The translations under genes and the position numbers were made by a program. This document shows, piece after piece, positions 18,599 to 27,836 of a DNA stretch of 64,000 bases (its first letter is position 1; every line of letters starts with the position of its first letter). Source of the DNA: Parasulfuritortus cantonensis (GTDB lineage: Bacteria > Pseudomonadota > Gammaproteobacteria > Burkholderiales > Thiobacillaceae); assembly GCF_004337445.1 (NCBI RefSeq), contig NZ_SJZB01000027.1, positions 1 through 64,000 of the forward strand. Direction: 5' to 3'. The notes beneath the pieces were generated by a model. The model had not been told where the DNA came from. It saw only the letters and a program-made list of their open reading frames with translations, and made no database searches.

Positions 18599-18621
<23 letters not shown>
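17542..18621 (-). CDS. gcvT: Aminomethyltransferase GcvT (T protein)
   Basis: GcvT releases ammonia from the aminomethyl-lipoyl H protein and transfers the methylene group to tetrahydrofolate. The 359-residue product has the family N terminus ([37 protein letters not shown]), the catalytic-region FDVSHM, and [13 protein letters not shown] in the middle, with [21 protein letters not shown] further on. Length is typical. Its start overlaps the lipA end by 23 bp, implying translational coupling. FolE2, which feeds folate synthesis, is encoded divergently a few kilobases away, but no shared control is visible. Confidence 0.97.
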
Positions 18622-19513
<892 letters not shown>

Positions 19514-19540
19514 GGTTGCGGTGCAGAGCTTAGCTTCGCC

Positions 19541-19750
19541 ACCCCTCTGTCCGGTTACCTGAGAGTTTTGCCCCATCGGTGGCCACCGGCAACCGGCGGC
19601 GCTCTCCAGAGTCGCCCCGAATCCGGCCCCGCCGCGACGAATCCGCCTCGTCGGCCGGCACCGAAACCTGGTCTTCCGTGGCCCTTTTGCCTGAGCGATT
19701 GACGGGTGGGTTGCGCCTTCGGCGAGGTCTCGCGACCTTCTCTCCCACGG
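19541..19750 (-). promoter_or_regulatory. Tandem glycine riboswitch
   Basis: Read on the minus strand, two glycine aptamers lie in series. Aptamer 1 (about 19676-19750) runs GTGGGAGAGA...CGCCGAAGGCGCAA...CGCTCAGGCAAAAGGGCCACGG, closed by matching GTGG/CCAC arms. Aptamer 2 (about 19541-19610) has GGAGAGCGCC...CCGATGGGGCAAAACTCTCAGGTAA...GACAGAGGGG. The GGAGAG, GAAGG/ATGGGGCAA and CAGGNAAA blocks are the glycine-riboswitch consensus. Together they control lipA-gcvTHP-tpx. Only about 27 nt separate aptamer 2 from the lipA ATG and no terminator is seen there, so glycine probably switches translation on. Confidence 0.93.
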
Positions 19751-19769
19751 AGACTGATGGGCGGATGCC

Positions 19770-19798
19770 ACTATACCGAGGCCGCCCCATGCGGACAA
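19770..19798 (-). promoter_or_regulatory. Sigma-70 promoter of the lipA-gcv transcript
   Basis: On the minus strand TTGTCC (19793-19798) and TATAGT (19770-19775) are separated by 17 bp. Transcription would start near 19763, about a dozen bases before riboswitch aptamer 1, as expected for a leader RNA. Confidence 0.75.
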
Positions 19799-19820
19799 GC
19801 CGTCCCGCCTGGGCTATCAT
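19792..19820 (+). promoter_or_regulatory. Candidate sigma-70 promoter of xseB-ispA-dxs
   Basis: CGGACA (19792-19797) and TATCAT (19815-19820) are spaced by 17 bp and lie 27 bp before xseB. Its -35 element occupies the same base pairs as the -35 of the divergent gcv promoter, so RNA polymerase could not fill both at once. Confidence 0.5.
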
Positions 19821-19846
19821 TGCCCGCCTGAATCCGCCCTTCCGCC

Positions 19847-20101
19847 ATGAGCAAGCCGAGCAAATCCACCCCGCCCAAGAGCTTCGAAGCCGCCGTCGCC
19901 GAGTTGGAAGGGCTGGTCGCGGCCATGGAGGCGGGCGACCTTTCCCTGGAGGACTCACTGGCCGCCTACAAGCGTGGCATGGAACTGACCGGCTACTGCC
20001 AGAAGACCCTGGCCGAGGCGGAACAACAGGTGCAGATACTGGAGAAAGGCCAGCTCAAGGACTTCGACCCCGAGGCGCCTGGCGGCCCGGAACAAGGATG
20101 A
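19847..20101 (+). CDS. xseB: Exodeoxyribonuclease VII small subunit XseB
   Basis: The 84-residue product contains the XseB signature [38 protein letters not shown] and the C-terminal helix with [11 protein letters not shown]. It binds XseA to form exonuclease VII, which degrades single-stranded DNA; xseA is not in the window. The order xseB-ispA-dxs is common in proteobacteria. Its stop overlaps the ispA start (ATGA). Confidence 0.96.
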   Translation: MSKPSKSTPPKSFEAAVAELEGLVAAMEAGDLSLEDSLAAYKRGMELTGYCQKTLAEAEQQVQILEKGQLKDFDPEAPGGPEQG

Positions 20102-20970
20102 CCGATTTCGCACTCTGGACGCGTGCCGTCCAGGCCCGCATCGAGGCCGCCCTGGCCCGCGCCCTGCCCGCCCCCGAACTGGAACCGAAGCGCCTGCACG
20201 AGGCCATGCGCTACGTCAGCCTGGGCGGCGGCAAGCGGGTGCGGCCCATGCTGGCCCTGGCCGCCGCCGAGGCGGTGGCTGCCGACTGCGCCCTGACCGA
20301 GGCGGCCGCCTGCGCCGTGGAACTGATCCACGTCTATTCCCTGACCCACGACGACCTGCCCTGCATGGACGACGACGACCTGCGCCGGGGCAAGCCGACC
20401 TGCCACGTCCAGTACGACGAGGCCACCGCCCTCCTGGTCGGCGACGCCCTCCAGAGCGCCGCCTTCGAGATCCTGGCCGAGGCCGGCGCGACCGCCGAGA
20501 TGGTCGCCCTGCTCGCCCGCGCCGCCGGCTCGCGCGGCATGTGCGGCGGCCAGGCCGTGGACCTGGCCAGCACCGGCAAGCACCTCGACCTGGCCGAACT
20601 GGAGTTCATGCACATCCACAAGACCGGCGCCCTGATCCGCGCCGCCGTCCTGCTCGGCGCCCTGTCGAGCGGCCGACTGGCGGACGACCGGCGCGCCGCT
20701 CTGGAGCACTACGCCAAGTGCATCGGCCTGGCCTTCCAGGTCATGGACGACGTCCTCGACGCCGAGGCCGATACCGCCACTCTCGGCAAGACCGCCGGCA
20801 AGGACGCCGCCCAGGGCAAGGCCACCTACCTGACCCTGATGGACATCCGGGAGGCGCGCGGCTACGCCCGCGAGCTGATCGACGACGCCCTGGCCGCCAT
20901 CGCGCCGTTCGGCGAACGCGGCCAGCGCCTGGCCGAGATCGCCCGTTTCATCGTCGAGAGGCAGTATTGA
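20098..20970 (+). CDS. ispA: Farnesyl/geranyl diphosphate synthase IspA
   Basis: IspA condenses isopentenyl and dimethylallyl diphosphates to geranyl and farnesyl diphosphate in the cytoplasm. The 290-residue enzyme has the first aspartate-rich motif [10 protein letters not shown] (from Asp85) and the second, [13 protein letters not shown], around residue 217, plus [10 protein letters not shown] near 45. Although the frame is open upstream, the start is fixed at ATG 20098 by overlap with the xseB stop and by family length. It is followed by dxs with a one-base-shifted overlap, putting two steps of isoprenoid synthesis in one operon. Product chain length cannot be told from the motif alone. 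Confidence 0.96.
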   Translation: MTDFALWTRAVQARIEAALARALPAPELEPKRLHEAMRYVSLGGGKRVRPMLALAAAEAVAADCALTEAAACAVELIHVYSLTHDDLPCMDDDDLRRGKPTCHVQYDEATALLVGDALQSAAFEILAEAGATAEMVALLARAAGSRGMCGGQAVDLASTGKHLDLAELEFMHIHKTGALIRAAVLLGALSSGRLADDRRAALEHYAKCIGLAFQVMDDVLDAEADTATLGKTAGKDAAQGKATYLTLMDIREARGYARELIDDALAAIAPFGERGQRLAEIARFIVERQY

Positions 20971-22814
20971 ACGACTCCGTCCTTGACCGCGTCGGCGACC
21001 CGGCCGACCTGAAGTCGCTTTCCCGCGCCGAACTCAAGCAACTGGCCGGCGAGCTGCGCGAATTCATCATCGCGACGGTGGCCAAGACCGGCGGCCACCT
21101 GGCTTCCAACCTGGGCGTGTGCGAACTGACCGTGGCCCTGCACGCGGTGTTCGACGCCCCGACCGACAAGATCGTCTGGGACGTCGGCCACCAGACCTAT
21201 GCCCACAAGATCCTCACCGGCCGGCGCGAGCGCATGGCCACCCTGCGCCAGACCGACGGCCTGTCCGGCTTCCCGAAGCGCGAGGAGAGCGAATACGACG
21301 CCTTCGTCGCCGGCCATTCCAGCACCTCGATCTCGGCCGCCCTGGGCATGGCCACGGCGGCCAAGCTGAAGGGCGAGGACTACCGCACCGTGGCGGTGAT
21401 CGGCGACGGCGCCATGACCGCCGGCATGGCCTTCGAGGCGCTCAACAACGCCGGCGCCATGGACGCCAACCTGCTGGTCATCCTGAACGACAACGAGATG
21501 TCCATCTCGCCCAACGTCGGTGCCCTCAACGCCTACCTGACCAAGCTGCTCTCGGGCCGCTTCTACAATGCCGTGCGGCGGGGCAGCGAAAAGGTCCTGG
21601 CGCCCTTCCCGCCCATCCTGGAACTGGCCAAGAAGGCCGAGGAACACGTCAAGGGCATGATGACCCCGGGCACCCTGTTCGAGGAGTTCGGCTTCAACTA
21701 CCTGGGCCCGATCGACGGCCACGACGTCGACGCCCTGATCGCCACCCTGACCAACATCAAGAAGCTGTCCGGGCCGCAGTTCCTGCACATCGTCACCCAG
21801 AAGGGCAAGGGCTACGCCCCGGCCGAGGAGAACCCCTGCGGCTACCATGGCGTCGGCAAGTTCGACCCGGCCGCCGGGCTGTCCGCCAAGGCGGGCGGCA
21901 AGCCGACCTACACCGAGGTGTTCGGCCAGTGGCTGAGCGACATGGCCGCGGCCGACGACGCCCTGGTCGGCATCACCCCGGCCATGGGCGAGGGCTCCGG
22001 CCTGACCGATTTCGCAGCCCTGTTCCCGGAGCGCTACTTCGACGTCGGCATCGCCGAGCAGCACGCCCTCACTTTCGCGGCCGGCCTGGCCTGTGCCGGC
22101 ATGAAGCCGGTGGTGGCGATCTATTCGACCTTCCTGCAGCGCGCCTACGACCAGCTCATCCACGACGTCGCCCTGCAGAACCTGCCGGTCACGCTGGCGA
22201 TCGACCGCGGCGGCCTGGTCGGCGCCGACGGCCCCACCCACGCCGGCGCCTACGACCTCAGCTTCCTGCGCTGCGTGCCCAACATGCTGGTCGCCGCACC
22301 GTCCGACGAGGCCGAATGCCGCATGCTGCTGTCCACGGCCTACCGGCACCCGGGCCCGAGTGCGGTGCGCTACCCGCGCGGCGTCGGCCCCGGGGCGCCC
22401 CTGCCGGAAGACCTCGAACCCGTGCCGGTCGGCCGCGGCGTCCTGCGCCGCCAGGGCGGCAAGGTCGCCATCCTGGCCTTCGGCAGCCTGGTACGTCCGG
22501 CCCTCGCCGTCGCCGAGCGGCTCGATGCCAGCCTGGCGGACATGCGCTTCGTCAAGCCGATCGACCGCGAACTGATCCGGCAACTCGCCGAATCGCACGA
22601 CCATCTGGTCACGCTCGAGGAAAACACCGTCATGGGCGGTGCCGGCTCGGCCGTGGCGGAAGCCCTGGCCGACCTGGGCCTGGCCCGGCCGATCCTGCAC
22701 CTGGGCCTGCCGGACCGTTTCGTCGAGCACGGCGACCCGGCCGTCCTGCTGGCCCGCTGCGGCCTGGACGCGGACGGCATCGAACGCTCGGTCCGCAGAT
22801 TCATTTCCGAGTAG
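20967..22814 (+). CDS. dxs: 1-deoxy-D-xylulose-5-phosphate synthase Dxs
   Basis: Dxs makes 1-deoxyxylulose 5-phosphate from pyruvate and glyceraldehyde 3-phosphate, the first step of the MEP isoprenoid pathway. The 615-residue protein has the thiamine-diphosphate motif [18 protein letters not shown] with [13 protein letters not shown], an early [16 protein letters not shown], and the transketolase C domain with [13 protein letters not shown] place the start at TTG 20967 ([17 protein letters not shown] follows), which overlaps the ispA stop and has GAGAGG upstream; no ATG or GTG is suitable. ispH, the last step of the same pathway, lies at 55 kb. Confidence 0.96.
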   Translation: MNDSVLDRVGDPADLKSLSRAELKQLAGELREFIIATVAKTGGHLASNLGVCELTVALHAVFDAPTDKIVWDVGHQTYAHKILTGRRERMATLRQTDGLSGFPKREESEYDAFVAGHSSTSISAALGMATAAKLKGEDYRTVAVIGDGAMTAGMAFEALNNAGAMDANLLVILNDNEMSISPNVGALNAYLTKLLSGRFYNAVRRGSEKVLAPFPPILELAKKAEEHVKGMMTPGTLFEEFGFNYLGPIDGHDVDALIATLTNIKKLSGPQFLHIVTQKGKGYAPAEENPCGYHGVGKFDPAAGLSAKAGGKPTYTEVFGQWLSDMAAADDALVGITPAMGEGSGLTDFAALFPERYFDVGIAEQHALTFAAGLACAGMKPVVAIYSTFLQRAYDQLIHDVALQNLPVTLAIDRGGLVGADGPTHAGAYDLSFLRCVPNMLVAAPSDEAECRMLLSTAYRHPGPSAVRYPRGVGPGAPLPEDLEPVPVGRGVLRRQGGKVAILAFGSLVRPALAVAERLDASLADMRFVKPIDRELIRQLAESHDHLVTLEENTVMGGAGSAVAEALADLGLARPILHLGLPDRFVEHGDPAVLLARCGLDADGIERSVRRFISE

Positions 22815-22874
22815 TGTACTCAACTATTGTGGGTGGCTTATACTTCGGCCGTCCATCGAACAGGAATACAGGTA

Positions 22875-23717
22875 ATGAGTAACGGCAACTGCGACAGCGT
22901 CTGCGAGACCAACACCCCTTGTCCCAGCGACGCCATGCCGGACGTGCAGAACTATCACGACGCACGCCGGATCGCCATCGACAAGGTCGGCATCAAGGCC
23001 ATCCGGCACCCGATCCGGGTCGCCGACCAGAACGGCGGCGTCCAGCACACCATCGCGACCTTCAACATGTACGTCTACCTGCCCCACCATTTCAAGGGCA
23101 CCCACATGTCGCGCTTCGTCGAGATCCTCAACAGCTATGAGCGCGAGTTCTCGGTCGAGTCGTTCGAGGCCATGATGCGCCAGATGGTCGAGCGTCTGGA
23201 GGCCGAATCCGGCCACGTGGAGATGAACTTCCCCTACTTCATCAGCAAGAAGGCCCCGGTGTCCGGCGTCGAGAGCATGATCGACTACGACATCACCTTC
23301 ATCGGCGAGATCCGGAACGGCGAATACATCCAGACCATCCGCGCCGTGGTGCCGGTGACCAGCCTGTGCCCCTGCTCGAAGAAGATATCCGACTACGGCG
23401 CCCACAACCAGCGCTCCCACGTCACCCTGACCGTGCGCACCAACAGTTTCGTCTGGATCGAGGATCTGGTCCGCTTCGCCGAGGACAACGCCTCCTGCGA
23501 GCTGTACGGCCTGCTCAAGCGGCCGGACGAAAAGTTCGTCACCGAGCGCGCCTACGACAATCCCAAGTTCGTCGAGGATCTGGTGCGCGACGTCGCGGCG
23601 GCCCTCAACAGCGACGAGCGCATCGACGCCTACGTGGTCGAGGCGGAGAACTTCGAGTCGATCCACAACCACTCCGCCTACGCCCTGATCGAGCGCGACA
23701 AGCAGGCCAAGGCGTAA
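22875..23717 (+). CDS. folE2: GTP cyclohydrolase FolE2 (type IB)
   Basis: FolE2 converts GTP to 7,8-dihydroneopterin triphosphate, the first step of folate synthesis, and replaces zinc-dependent FolE in many bacteria. The 280-residue product has the family's [15 protein letters not shown] motif (metal-binding cysteine region near 155-160), [10 protein letters not shown] and [15 protein letters not shown]. The start ATG 22875 follows GGTA and opens with a Cys-rich leader. It sits 60 bp after dxs; that gap holds TATACT, a possible -10, but no good -35 at the right spacing. FolE2 is often zinc-regulated, though I could not identify a Zur site here. Confidence 0.95.
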   Translation: MSNGNCDSVCETNTPCPSDAMPDVQNYHDARRIAIDKVGIKAIRHPIRVADQNGGVQHTIATFNMYVYLPHHFKGTHMSRFVEILNSYEREFSVESFEAMMRQMVERLEAESGHVEMNFPYFISKKAPVSGVESMIDYDITFIGEIRNGEYIQTIRAVVPVTSLCPCSKKISDYGAHNQRSHVTLTVRTNSFVWIEDLVRFAEDNASCELYGLLKRPDEKFVTERAYDNPKFVEDLVRDVAAALNSDERIDAYVVEAENFESIHNHSAYALIERDKQAKA

Positions 23718-23736
23718 GCCCGAAGCCGGACTACCC

Positions 23737-24441
23737 ATGAAACCGGTCGCCATATTCCGCCACGTCGCCCACGAAGGCCCCGGCCGCCTGGGCGAGTTCC
23801 TCGACCGTCACGGCGTCGCCCGGCAGTTGATCGCGGTCGACCGCGGCGACCCGATACCGGAATCGCCGGCCGGGTTCGCCGGCCTGGTGTTCATGGGCGG
23901 GCCGATGAGCGTCAACGACGACCTGCCCTGGATCGCCCGCTCCCTGGCCCTGATCCGGGCCGCCGTCGCCGCCGACGTCCCGGTGCTCGGCCACTGCCTG
24001 GGCGGCCAGTTGATCGCCAAGGCCCTGGGCGGTGCCGTCACCGGCAACCCGATCAAGGAGATCGGCTGGGGCGAGGCCCAGGTGACCGGCGCGCCCGAGG
24101 CGGCGGCCTGGTTCGGCGACCTGCGCAGCTTCCCGGCCTTCCACTGGCACGGCGAGACCTTCTCCATCCCGGACGCCGCCGTCCGCGTCCTCGAGACGCC
24201 CTATTGCGGCCAGCAGGCCTTCGTCCTCGGCAAACACCTGGCGCTCCAGTGCCACGTCGAACTGACCGCGGAGATGATCGAGGAATGGTGCCAGGTCGGC
24301 GCCGACGAGATCGCCGCCGCGCAAAGCCCGGGCGTGCAGACGGTCGCGGCCATCCTGGCCCAGGCGCCCGCCAAGTTGCCGGCCATGGCCGCGGTCGCCG
24401 AGCGCCTGTACGGCCACTGGCTGGCCGGCCTGCGCCCCTGA
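23737..24441 (+). CDS. Class I glutamine amidotransferase-like protein
   Basis: The 234-residue product has a class I glutamine amidotransferase (Rossmann-like) fold: FMGGPMSVND near 53, the nucleophile elbow VLGHCLGGQLIAKALGG with Cys87, the HWHGETF loop and the late His in LQCHVELT followed by Glu. These form a complete Cys-His-Glu triad, so hydrolase or amidotransferase activity is possible. Stand-alone members resemble GMP-synthase-like or gamma-glutamyl-polyamine-type enzymes; the true substrate is unknown. It starts 19 bp after folE2 and may be cotranscribed. No signal peptide or fused synthetase domain is present. Confidence 0.85.
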   Translation: MKPVAIFRHVAHEGPGRLGEFLDRHGVARQLIAVDRGDPIPESPAGFAGLVFMGGPMSVNDDLPWIARSLALIRAAVAADVPVLGHCLGGQLIAKALGGAVTGNPIKEIGWGEAQVTGAPEAAAWFGDLRSFPAFHWHGETFSIPDAAVRVLETPYCGQQAFVLGKHLALQCHVELTAEMIEEWCQVGADEIAAAQSPGVQTVAAILAQAPAKLPAMAAVAERLYGHWLAGLRP

Positions 24442-24552
24442 GCCGGCGGCGCCGGCACGAATCCGGGCCACCGGCCCGCGCTTCATACTAAAATGGCGGC
24501 GGCCGGACGCCAGACGCCGGCCCGACACGTCGACACGGAACCCGCCCGCACC

Positions 24553-25572
24553 ATGCACGGCTACACGCGATCCCGGCCCCGAGCCATCCTTTCCGGCAGC
24601 CTGCTGGCGGCCCTCCTGGGCGCCGCGCCGGCCGCCCTCGCCGCCCCCGGCGACTGCCCCGCCACCTGGCCGGCCTGGCTGCTGGCCGGCCTCGCCATCG
24701 CCCTCGCCATCGGGCTGACCAGCCGGCGTCGCCAGCCGCCGTCCCCGGCCGAAGCCACCCTGAACGCCCTGCCCGACGCCGTGATCCTGCTCGACCCGGC
24801 CGGCCGGCCGCGCTACCTGAACCCGGCCGGCAGCCAGATGTGCGGCGCCGGCCCGCAGGACGGCGGCGCGCCGGGCTGGCAGTTGCTCGACCACGACAGC
24901 CGGGCGCCGCTCCTCGATACCCTGCTCGCCCGGGCCCGGCGCGAGGGCCCCGCCCGCATCCCCGCCGGCACCCGTCTGCTCGGCAGCCATGGCCTGGAAC
25001 TGGAGGTGGAGGGCTACTGCCAGCCGCTCCATGACGACGCCGGGGCGATCACGGACTTCCTCCTGCAACTGCGCGACGTCACCGAGGAAAGCGAATGGCG
25101 CCGGCGCCAGCCCGACCTATGGAACCGCGACCCGGTCTCCAACCTGCCGGGCCGGATATTCATGGAGAACCGCCTCAACCTGGCCCTGCTGAACCGGCGT
25201 GCCAGCGACCTGCCGATGACCTACATCCTGGTCCAGGTGAGCGGCCTGCGCGCGGTCTACGACAGCGCCGGCGGCGAGGCCGGCGACAGTCTGGTACGCC
25301 ATCTGAGCGGCCTGCTGCATGCCAAGGTGCGCGATACCGACCTGGTCGCGCGCATGGCCGACGAAGCCTTCGCGGTACTCCTGGCGGCCTGTCCGGCCGA
25401 GGCGAGCCGGCGCATCGCCGGCAAGCTGCGCGCCAGCCTGGACGGTTTCCACTTCGAATGGGCGGGCCGCCGCCATGACATCCGGGCGACCCTCGGGGAG
25501 GTCGACGTACCCCCGTTCGCGGGCGGCCTGGACGAACTGCTGGCGACGGCACGCACCGGTACCGAGCCATGA
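24553..25572 (+). CDS. Membrane PAS protein with degenerate GGDEF domain
   Basis: I place the start at ATG 24553, giving 339 residues; an earlier in-frame ATG (24493) overlaps TAAAAT, which looks like a -10 element. The N terminus has a signal-like segment (about 10-30) and a membrane span (about 38-56), followed by a PAS domain (ATLNALPDAVILLDPAGRPRYLN onward) and a GGDEF-fold domain (about 190-335). The catalytic GGDEF is replaced by ADEAF (from residue 269, within ARMADEAFAVLL), so cyclic-di-GMP synthesis is unlikely. It may act as a sensor or binding platform. Its stop overlaps the glk start by 4 bp. Confidence 0.8.
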   Translation: MHGYTRSRPRAILSGSLLAALLGAAPAALAAPGDCPATWPAWLLAGLAIALAIGLTSRRRQPPSPAEATLNALPDAVILLDPAGRPRYLNPAGSQMCGAGPQDGGAPGWQLLDHDSRAPLLDTLLARARREGPARIPAGTRLLGSHGLELEVEGYCQPLHDDAGAITDFLLQLRDVTEESEWRRRQPDLWNRDPVSNLPGRIFMENRLNLALLNRRASDLPMTYILVQVSGLRAVYDSAGGEAGDSLVRHLSGLLHAKVRDTDLVARMADEAFAVLLAACPAEASRRIAGKLRASLDGFHFEWAGRRHDIRATLGEVDVPPFAGGLDELLATARTGTEP

Positions 25573-26507
25573 TCCTGGTCGCCGACATCGGGGGCAGCAA
25601 CACCCGGCTGGCCCTCGCCGACGTAAGCCCGGACGGGGTCACGCTGCACGACCGCACGGCCTATGCCAACGCCGAGGCCACTTCCCTCGGCGATCTGCTG
25701 GCGCGCTACCTGGCCGACCGCCCGCGCCCCGAGCGCGCCTGCCTGGCCGTGGCCGGCCCGACCGACGGCCGCACGGTCGCCCTGACCAACCTGGACTGGC
25801 GCATCGATGCCGATGCCCTGGCCGGCGAATTCGGCCTGCCGTGCCGGCTGGTGAACGACTTCGAGGCGGTGGCCTGGGGCCTGGCCGCATTGACCCCGGA
25901 CGGCCTGGCCAGTCTGCAGGACGGCCGGGCGGACGCCGGCGCGCCGCGCCTGGCACTGGGCCCCGGCACCGGCCTGGGCGTGGCCCTCGGCATCGGCGCC
26001 GGCGCCGGCTACCGCGCCCTGCCGGGCGAAGGCGGCCACATCGGCTTCGCGCCGACCAACGCCGAGCAGACCTCGTTGCTGCGCCACATGCAGGCGCTGT
26101 ACGGCCGCGTCTCGGTCGAGCGCATCCTGTCCGGGTCGGGCATCGCCGACCTGTTCGCCTTCTGCCGGGCCGGGTCCGGGCGCCCGGTCAAGCGCGCACG
26201 CACGCCGGCCGAGGTGACCGACGCCGCCCTGGCCGGCAGCGACCCGATCGCCGCCTGGGCCATGCGCCTGTTCTGCCGCATCCTCGGCCAGACGGCCGGC
26301 GATCTCGCCCTGGTCGCCGGCGCCCGCGCCGGCGTCTACATCGCCGGCGGCATCCCGCCGCGCATCCTGCCCCTGCTCCAGGACGGCGAATTCCTGGCCG
26401 GCCTGCGCGACAAGGGGCGTTTCTCGGACTGGACGGCCGGCCTGCCGGTACACGTCGTCACCGACCCCGACGTCGGCCTCAAGGGCGCCGCCCTGGCGGC
26501 GCGCTGA
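25569..26507 (+). CDS. glk: Glucokinase
   Basis: Glucokinase phosphorylates glucose with ATP in the cytoplasm. The 312-residue protein belongs to the bacterial Glk (E. coli-type) group: the phosphate motif VADIGGSNTRLALAD at the N terminus, NLDWRIDADAL, VNDFEAVAWG, LGPGTGLGVALG, and the GEGGHIGFAP loop with the conserved GHxxF-type residues. VYIAGGIPPRI closes the second domain. Start overlaps the upstream stop (ATGA). It ends one base before the convergent pilR stop. In an autotroph it could serve glycogen turnover, which is an inference. Confidence 0.94.
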   Translation: MILVADIGGSNTRLALADVSPDGVTLHDRTAYANAEATSLGDLLARYLADRPRPERACLAVAGPTDGRTVALTNLDWRIDADALAGEFGLPCRLVNDFEAVAWGLAALTPDGLASLQDGRADAGAPRLALGPGTGLGVALGIGAGAGYRALPGEGGHIGFAPTNAEQTSLLRHMQALYGRVSVERILSGSGIADLFAFCRAGSGRPVKRARTPAEVTDAALAGSDPIAAWAMRLFCRILGQTAGDLALVAGARAGVYIAGGIPPRILPLLQDGEFLAGLRDKGRFSDWTAGLPVHVVTDPDVGLKGAALAAR

Positions 26508-27836
26508 TCACGGCTCGATGCCGAGCCGCTCGATGCGGTAACGCAGGCTGCGGAAGGTGACCCCGAGCAGGCGCGCCGCCGCGGTCTTGTTGCCGCGGGT
26601 CTGCTCCAGGGCCTGGCTGATCTTGTCGCGCTCGACCTGGTCCAGGTAGTCCTGCAGGGCCAGGCCTTCGCCGGCGCTGGCCCCGGCGGTATCGCCGCCG
26701 AAGCGTTCCGGCGCCAGGTCGAGGTCGGCCACCTCGATGACCGCGCCGTCGCCGAGCGCGAGGGCACGTTCCAGGATGTTCTCCAGTTCCCGCACGTTGC
26801 CCGGGAAGCTGTACTGGCCGAGCGCCGCCAGGGCCGCCGGGGCGAGCCGGGCCGGGCCGCCGCCGACCCGCTCGATGATGAATTCGACCAGCGGCTCGAT
26901 GTCCTCGCGCCGTTCGCGCAGGGCCGGCATGCGCAGGTCGATGACGTTGAGGCGGTAGTAGAGGTCGTGGCGGAAGCGGCCGGCGTCGACGGCGTCGGCC
27001 ATGTCCTGGTGCGAGGCGCTGATGACGCGCACGTCGACCGGCTCCTCGGCCGTGCCGCCGACCCGGCGCACGCTGCGTTCCTGGAAGGCGCGCAGCAGCT
27101 TGACCTGCATGCTCATGGGCAGGTCGAGCACCTCGTCGAGGAACAGGGTGCCGCCGTTGGCGGCCTGGAAAAAGCCGTCCCGGTCGCTCTCCGCGCCGGT
27201 GAAGGCCCCCTTGCGGTAGCCGAAGAATTCACTCTCCATGAGGTTCTCCGGGATGGCGCCGCAGTTCACCGCCAGGAATGGCTTGCCGGCCCGGGGACCG
27301 AGCTCGTGGATCAGGCGCGCCGCGACCTCCTTGCCGGTGCCCGATTCGCCGGTGATGAATACCGGCGCCTGGCTGCGCGCCAGCTTCTCGGCCTTGGCCC
27401 GGATCTGGCGCATGGGCGGCGAATCGCCGATCAGGCGTGCCTTGCGGGGCCCGCCCGTCTCGTGGTGGGGCACCCGGAGCGCGGTGCGCACCAGGCTGCG
27501 CAGCTGCTCCAGGGAAACCGGCTTGGACAGGTAGTCGAAGGCGCCCGCCTTGAGCGCCGCCACGGCATTCTCGGCCGAACCGAAGGCGGTCAGCACGGCG
27601 ACCGGGGTGAACGGCGCATGGGCACCGATGTGGCGGACGATCTCCAGGCCGTCGCCGTCCGGCAGGCGCATGTCGGTCAGGCAAAGGTCGTATTGCCGGG
27701 CGTTCAGGTGCGCGAGGGCGCTGGTCACGTCGGCGGCGCGCTCGACGTTCAGGCCCATGCGGGCCAGGGTGAGGTCGGCGAGATCGAGCAGGTCGGGTTC
27801 GTCGTCGACGATCAGGACGGTGGGAATCTGCGTCAT
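26508..27836 (-). CDS. pilR: Sigma-54 response regulator, PilR
   Basis: This is a 442-residue NtrC-family regulator: receiver domain (1-120, phosphoacceptor Asp55 in CLTDMRLPDGDG, Lys near SKPVS), AAA+ domain with Walker A GESGTGKE, the sigma-54 contact loop GAFTGA and [13 protein letters not shown], and a C-terminal Fis-type helix-turn-helix (NKTAAARLLGVTFRSLRYRIERLG). Paired with a PilS-like kinase, it should activate the sigma-54 promoter of the major pilin gene for type IV pili. No pilin gene is in the window. Its start overlaps the pilS stop by 4 bp, and its stop abuts glk. Confidence 0.92.
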   Translation of the reverse strand: MTQIPTVLIVDDEPDLLDLADLTLARMGLNVERAADVTSALAHLNARQYDLCLTDMRLPDGDGLEIVRHIGAHAPFTPVAVLTAFGSAENAVAALKAGAFDYLSKPVSLEQLRSLVRTALRVPHHETGGPRKARLIGDSPPMRQIRAKAEKLARSQAPVFITGESGTGKEVAARLIHELGPRAGKPFLAVNCGAIPENLMESEFFGYRKGAFTGAESDRDGFFQAANGGTLFLDEVLDLPMSMQVKLLRAFQERSVRRVGGTAEEPVDVRVISASHQDMADAVDAGRFRHDLYYRLNVIDLRMPALRERREDIEPLVEFIIERVGGGPARLAPAALAALGQYSFPGNVRELENILERALALGDGAVIEVADLDLAPERFGGDTAGASAGEGLALQDYLDQVERDKISQALEQTRGNKTAAARLLGVTFRSLRYRIERLGIEP

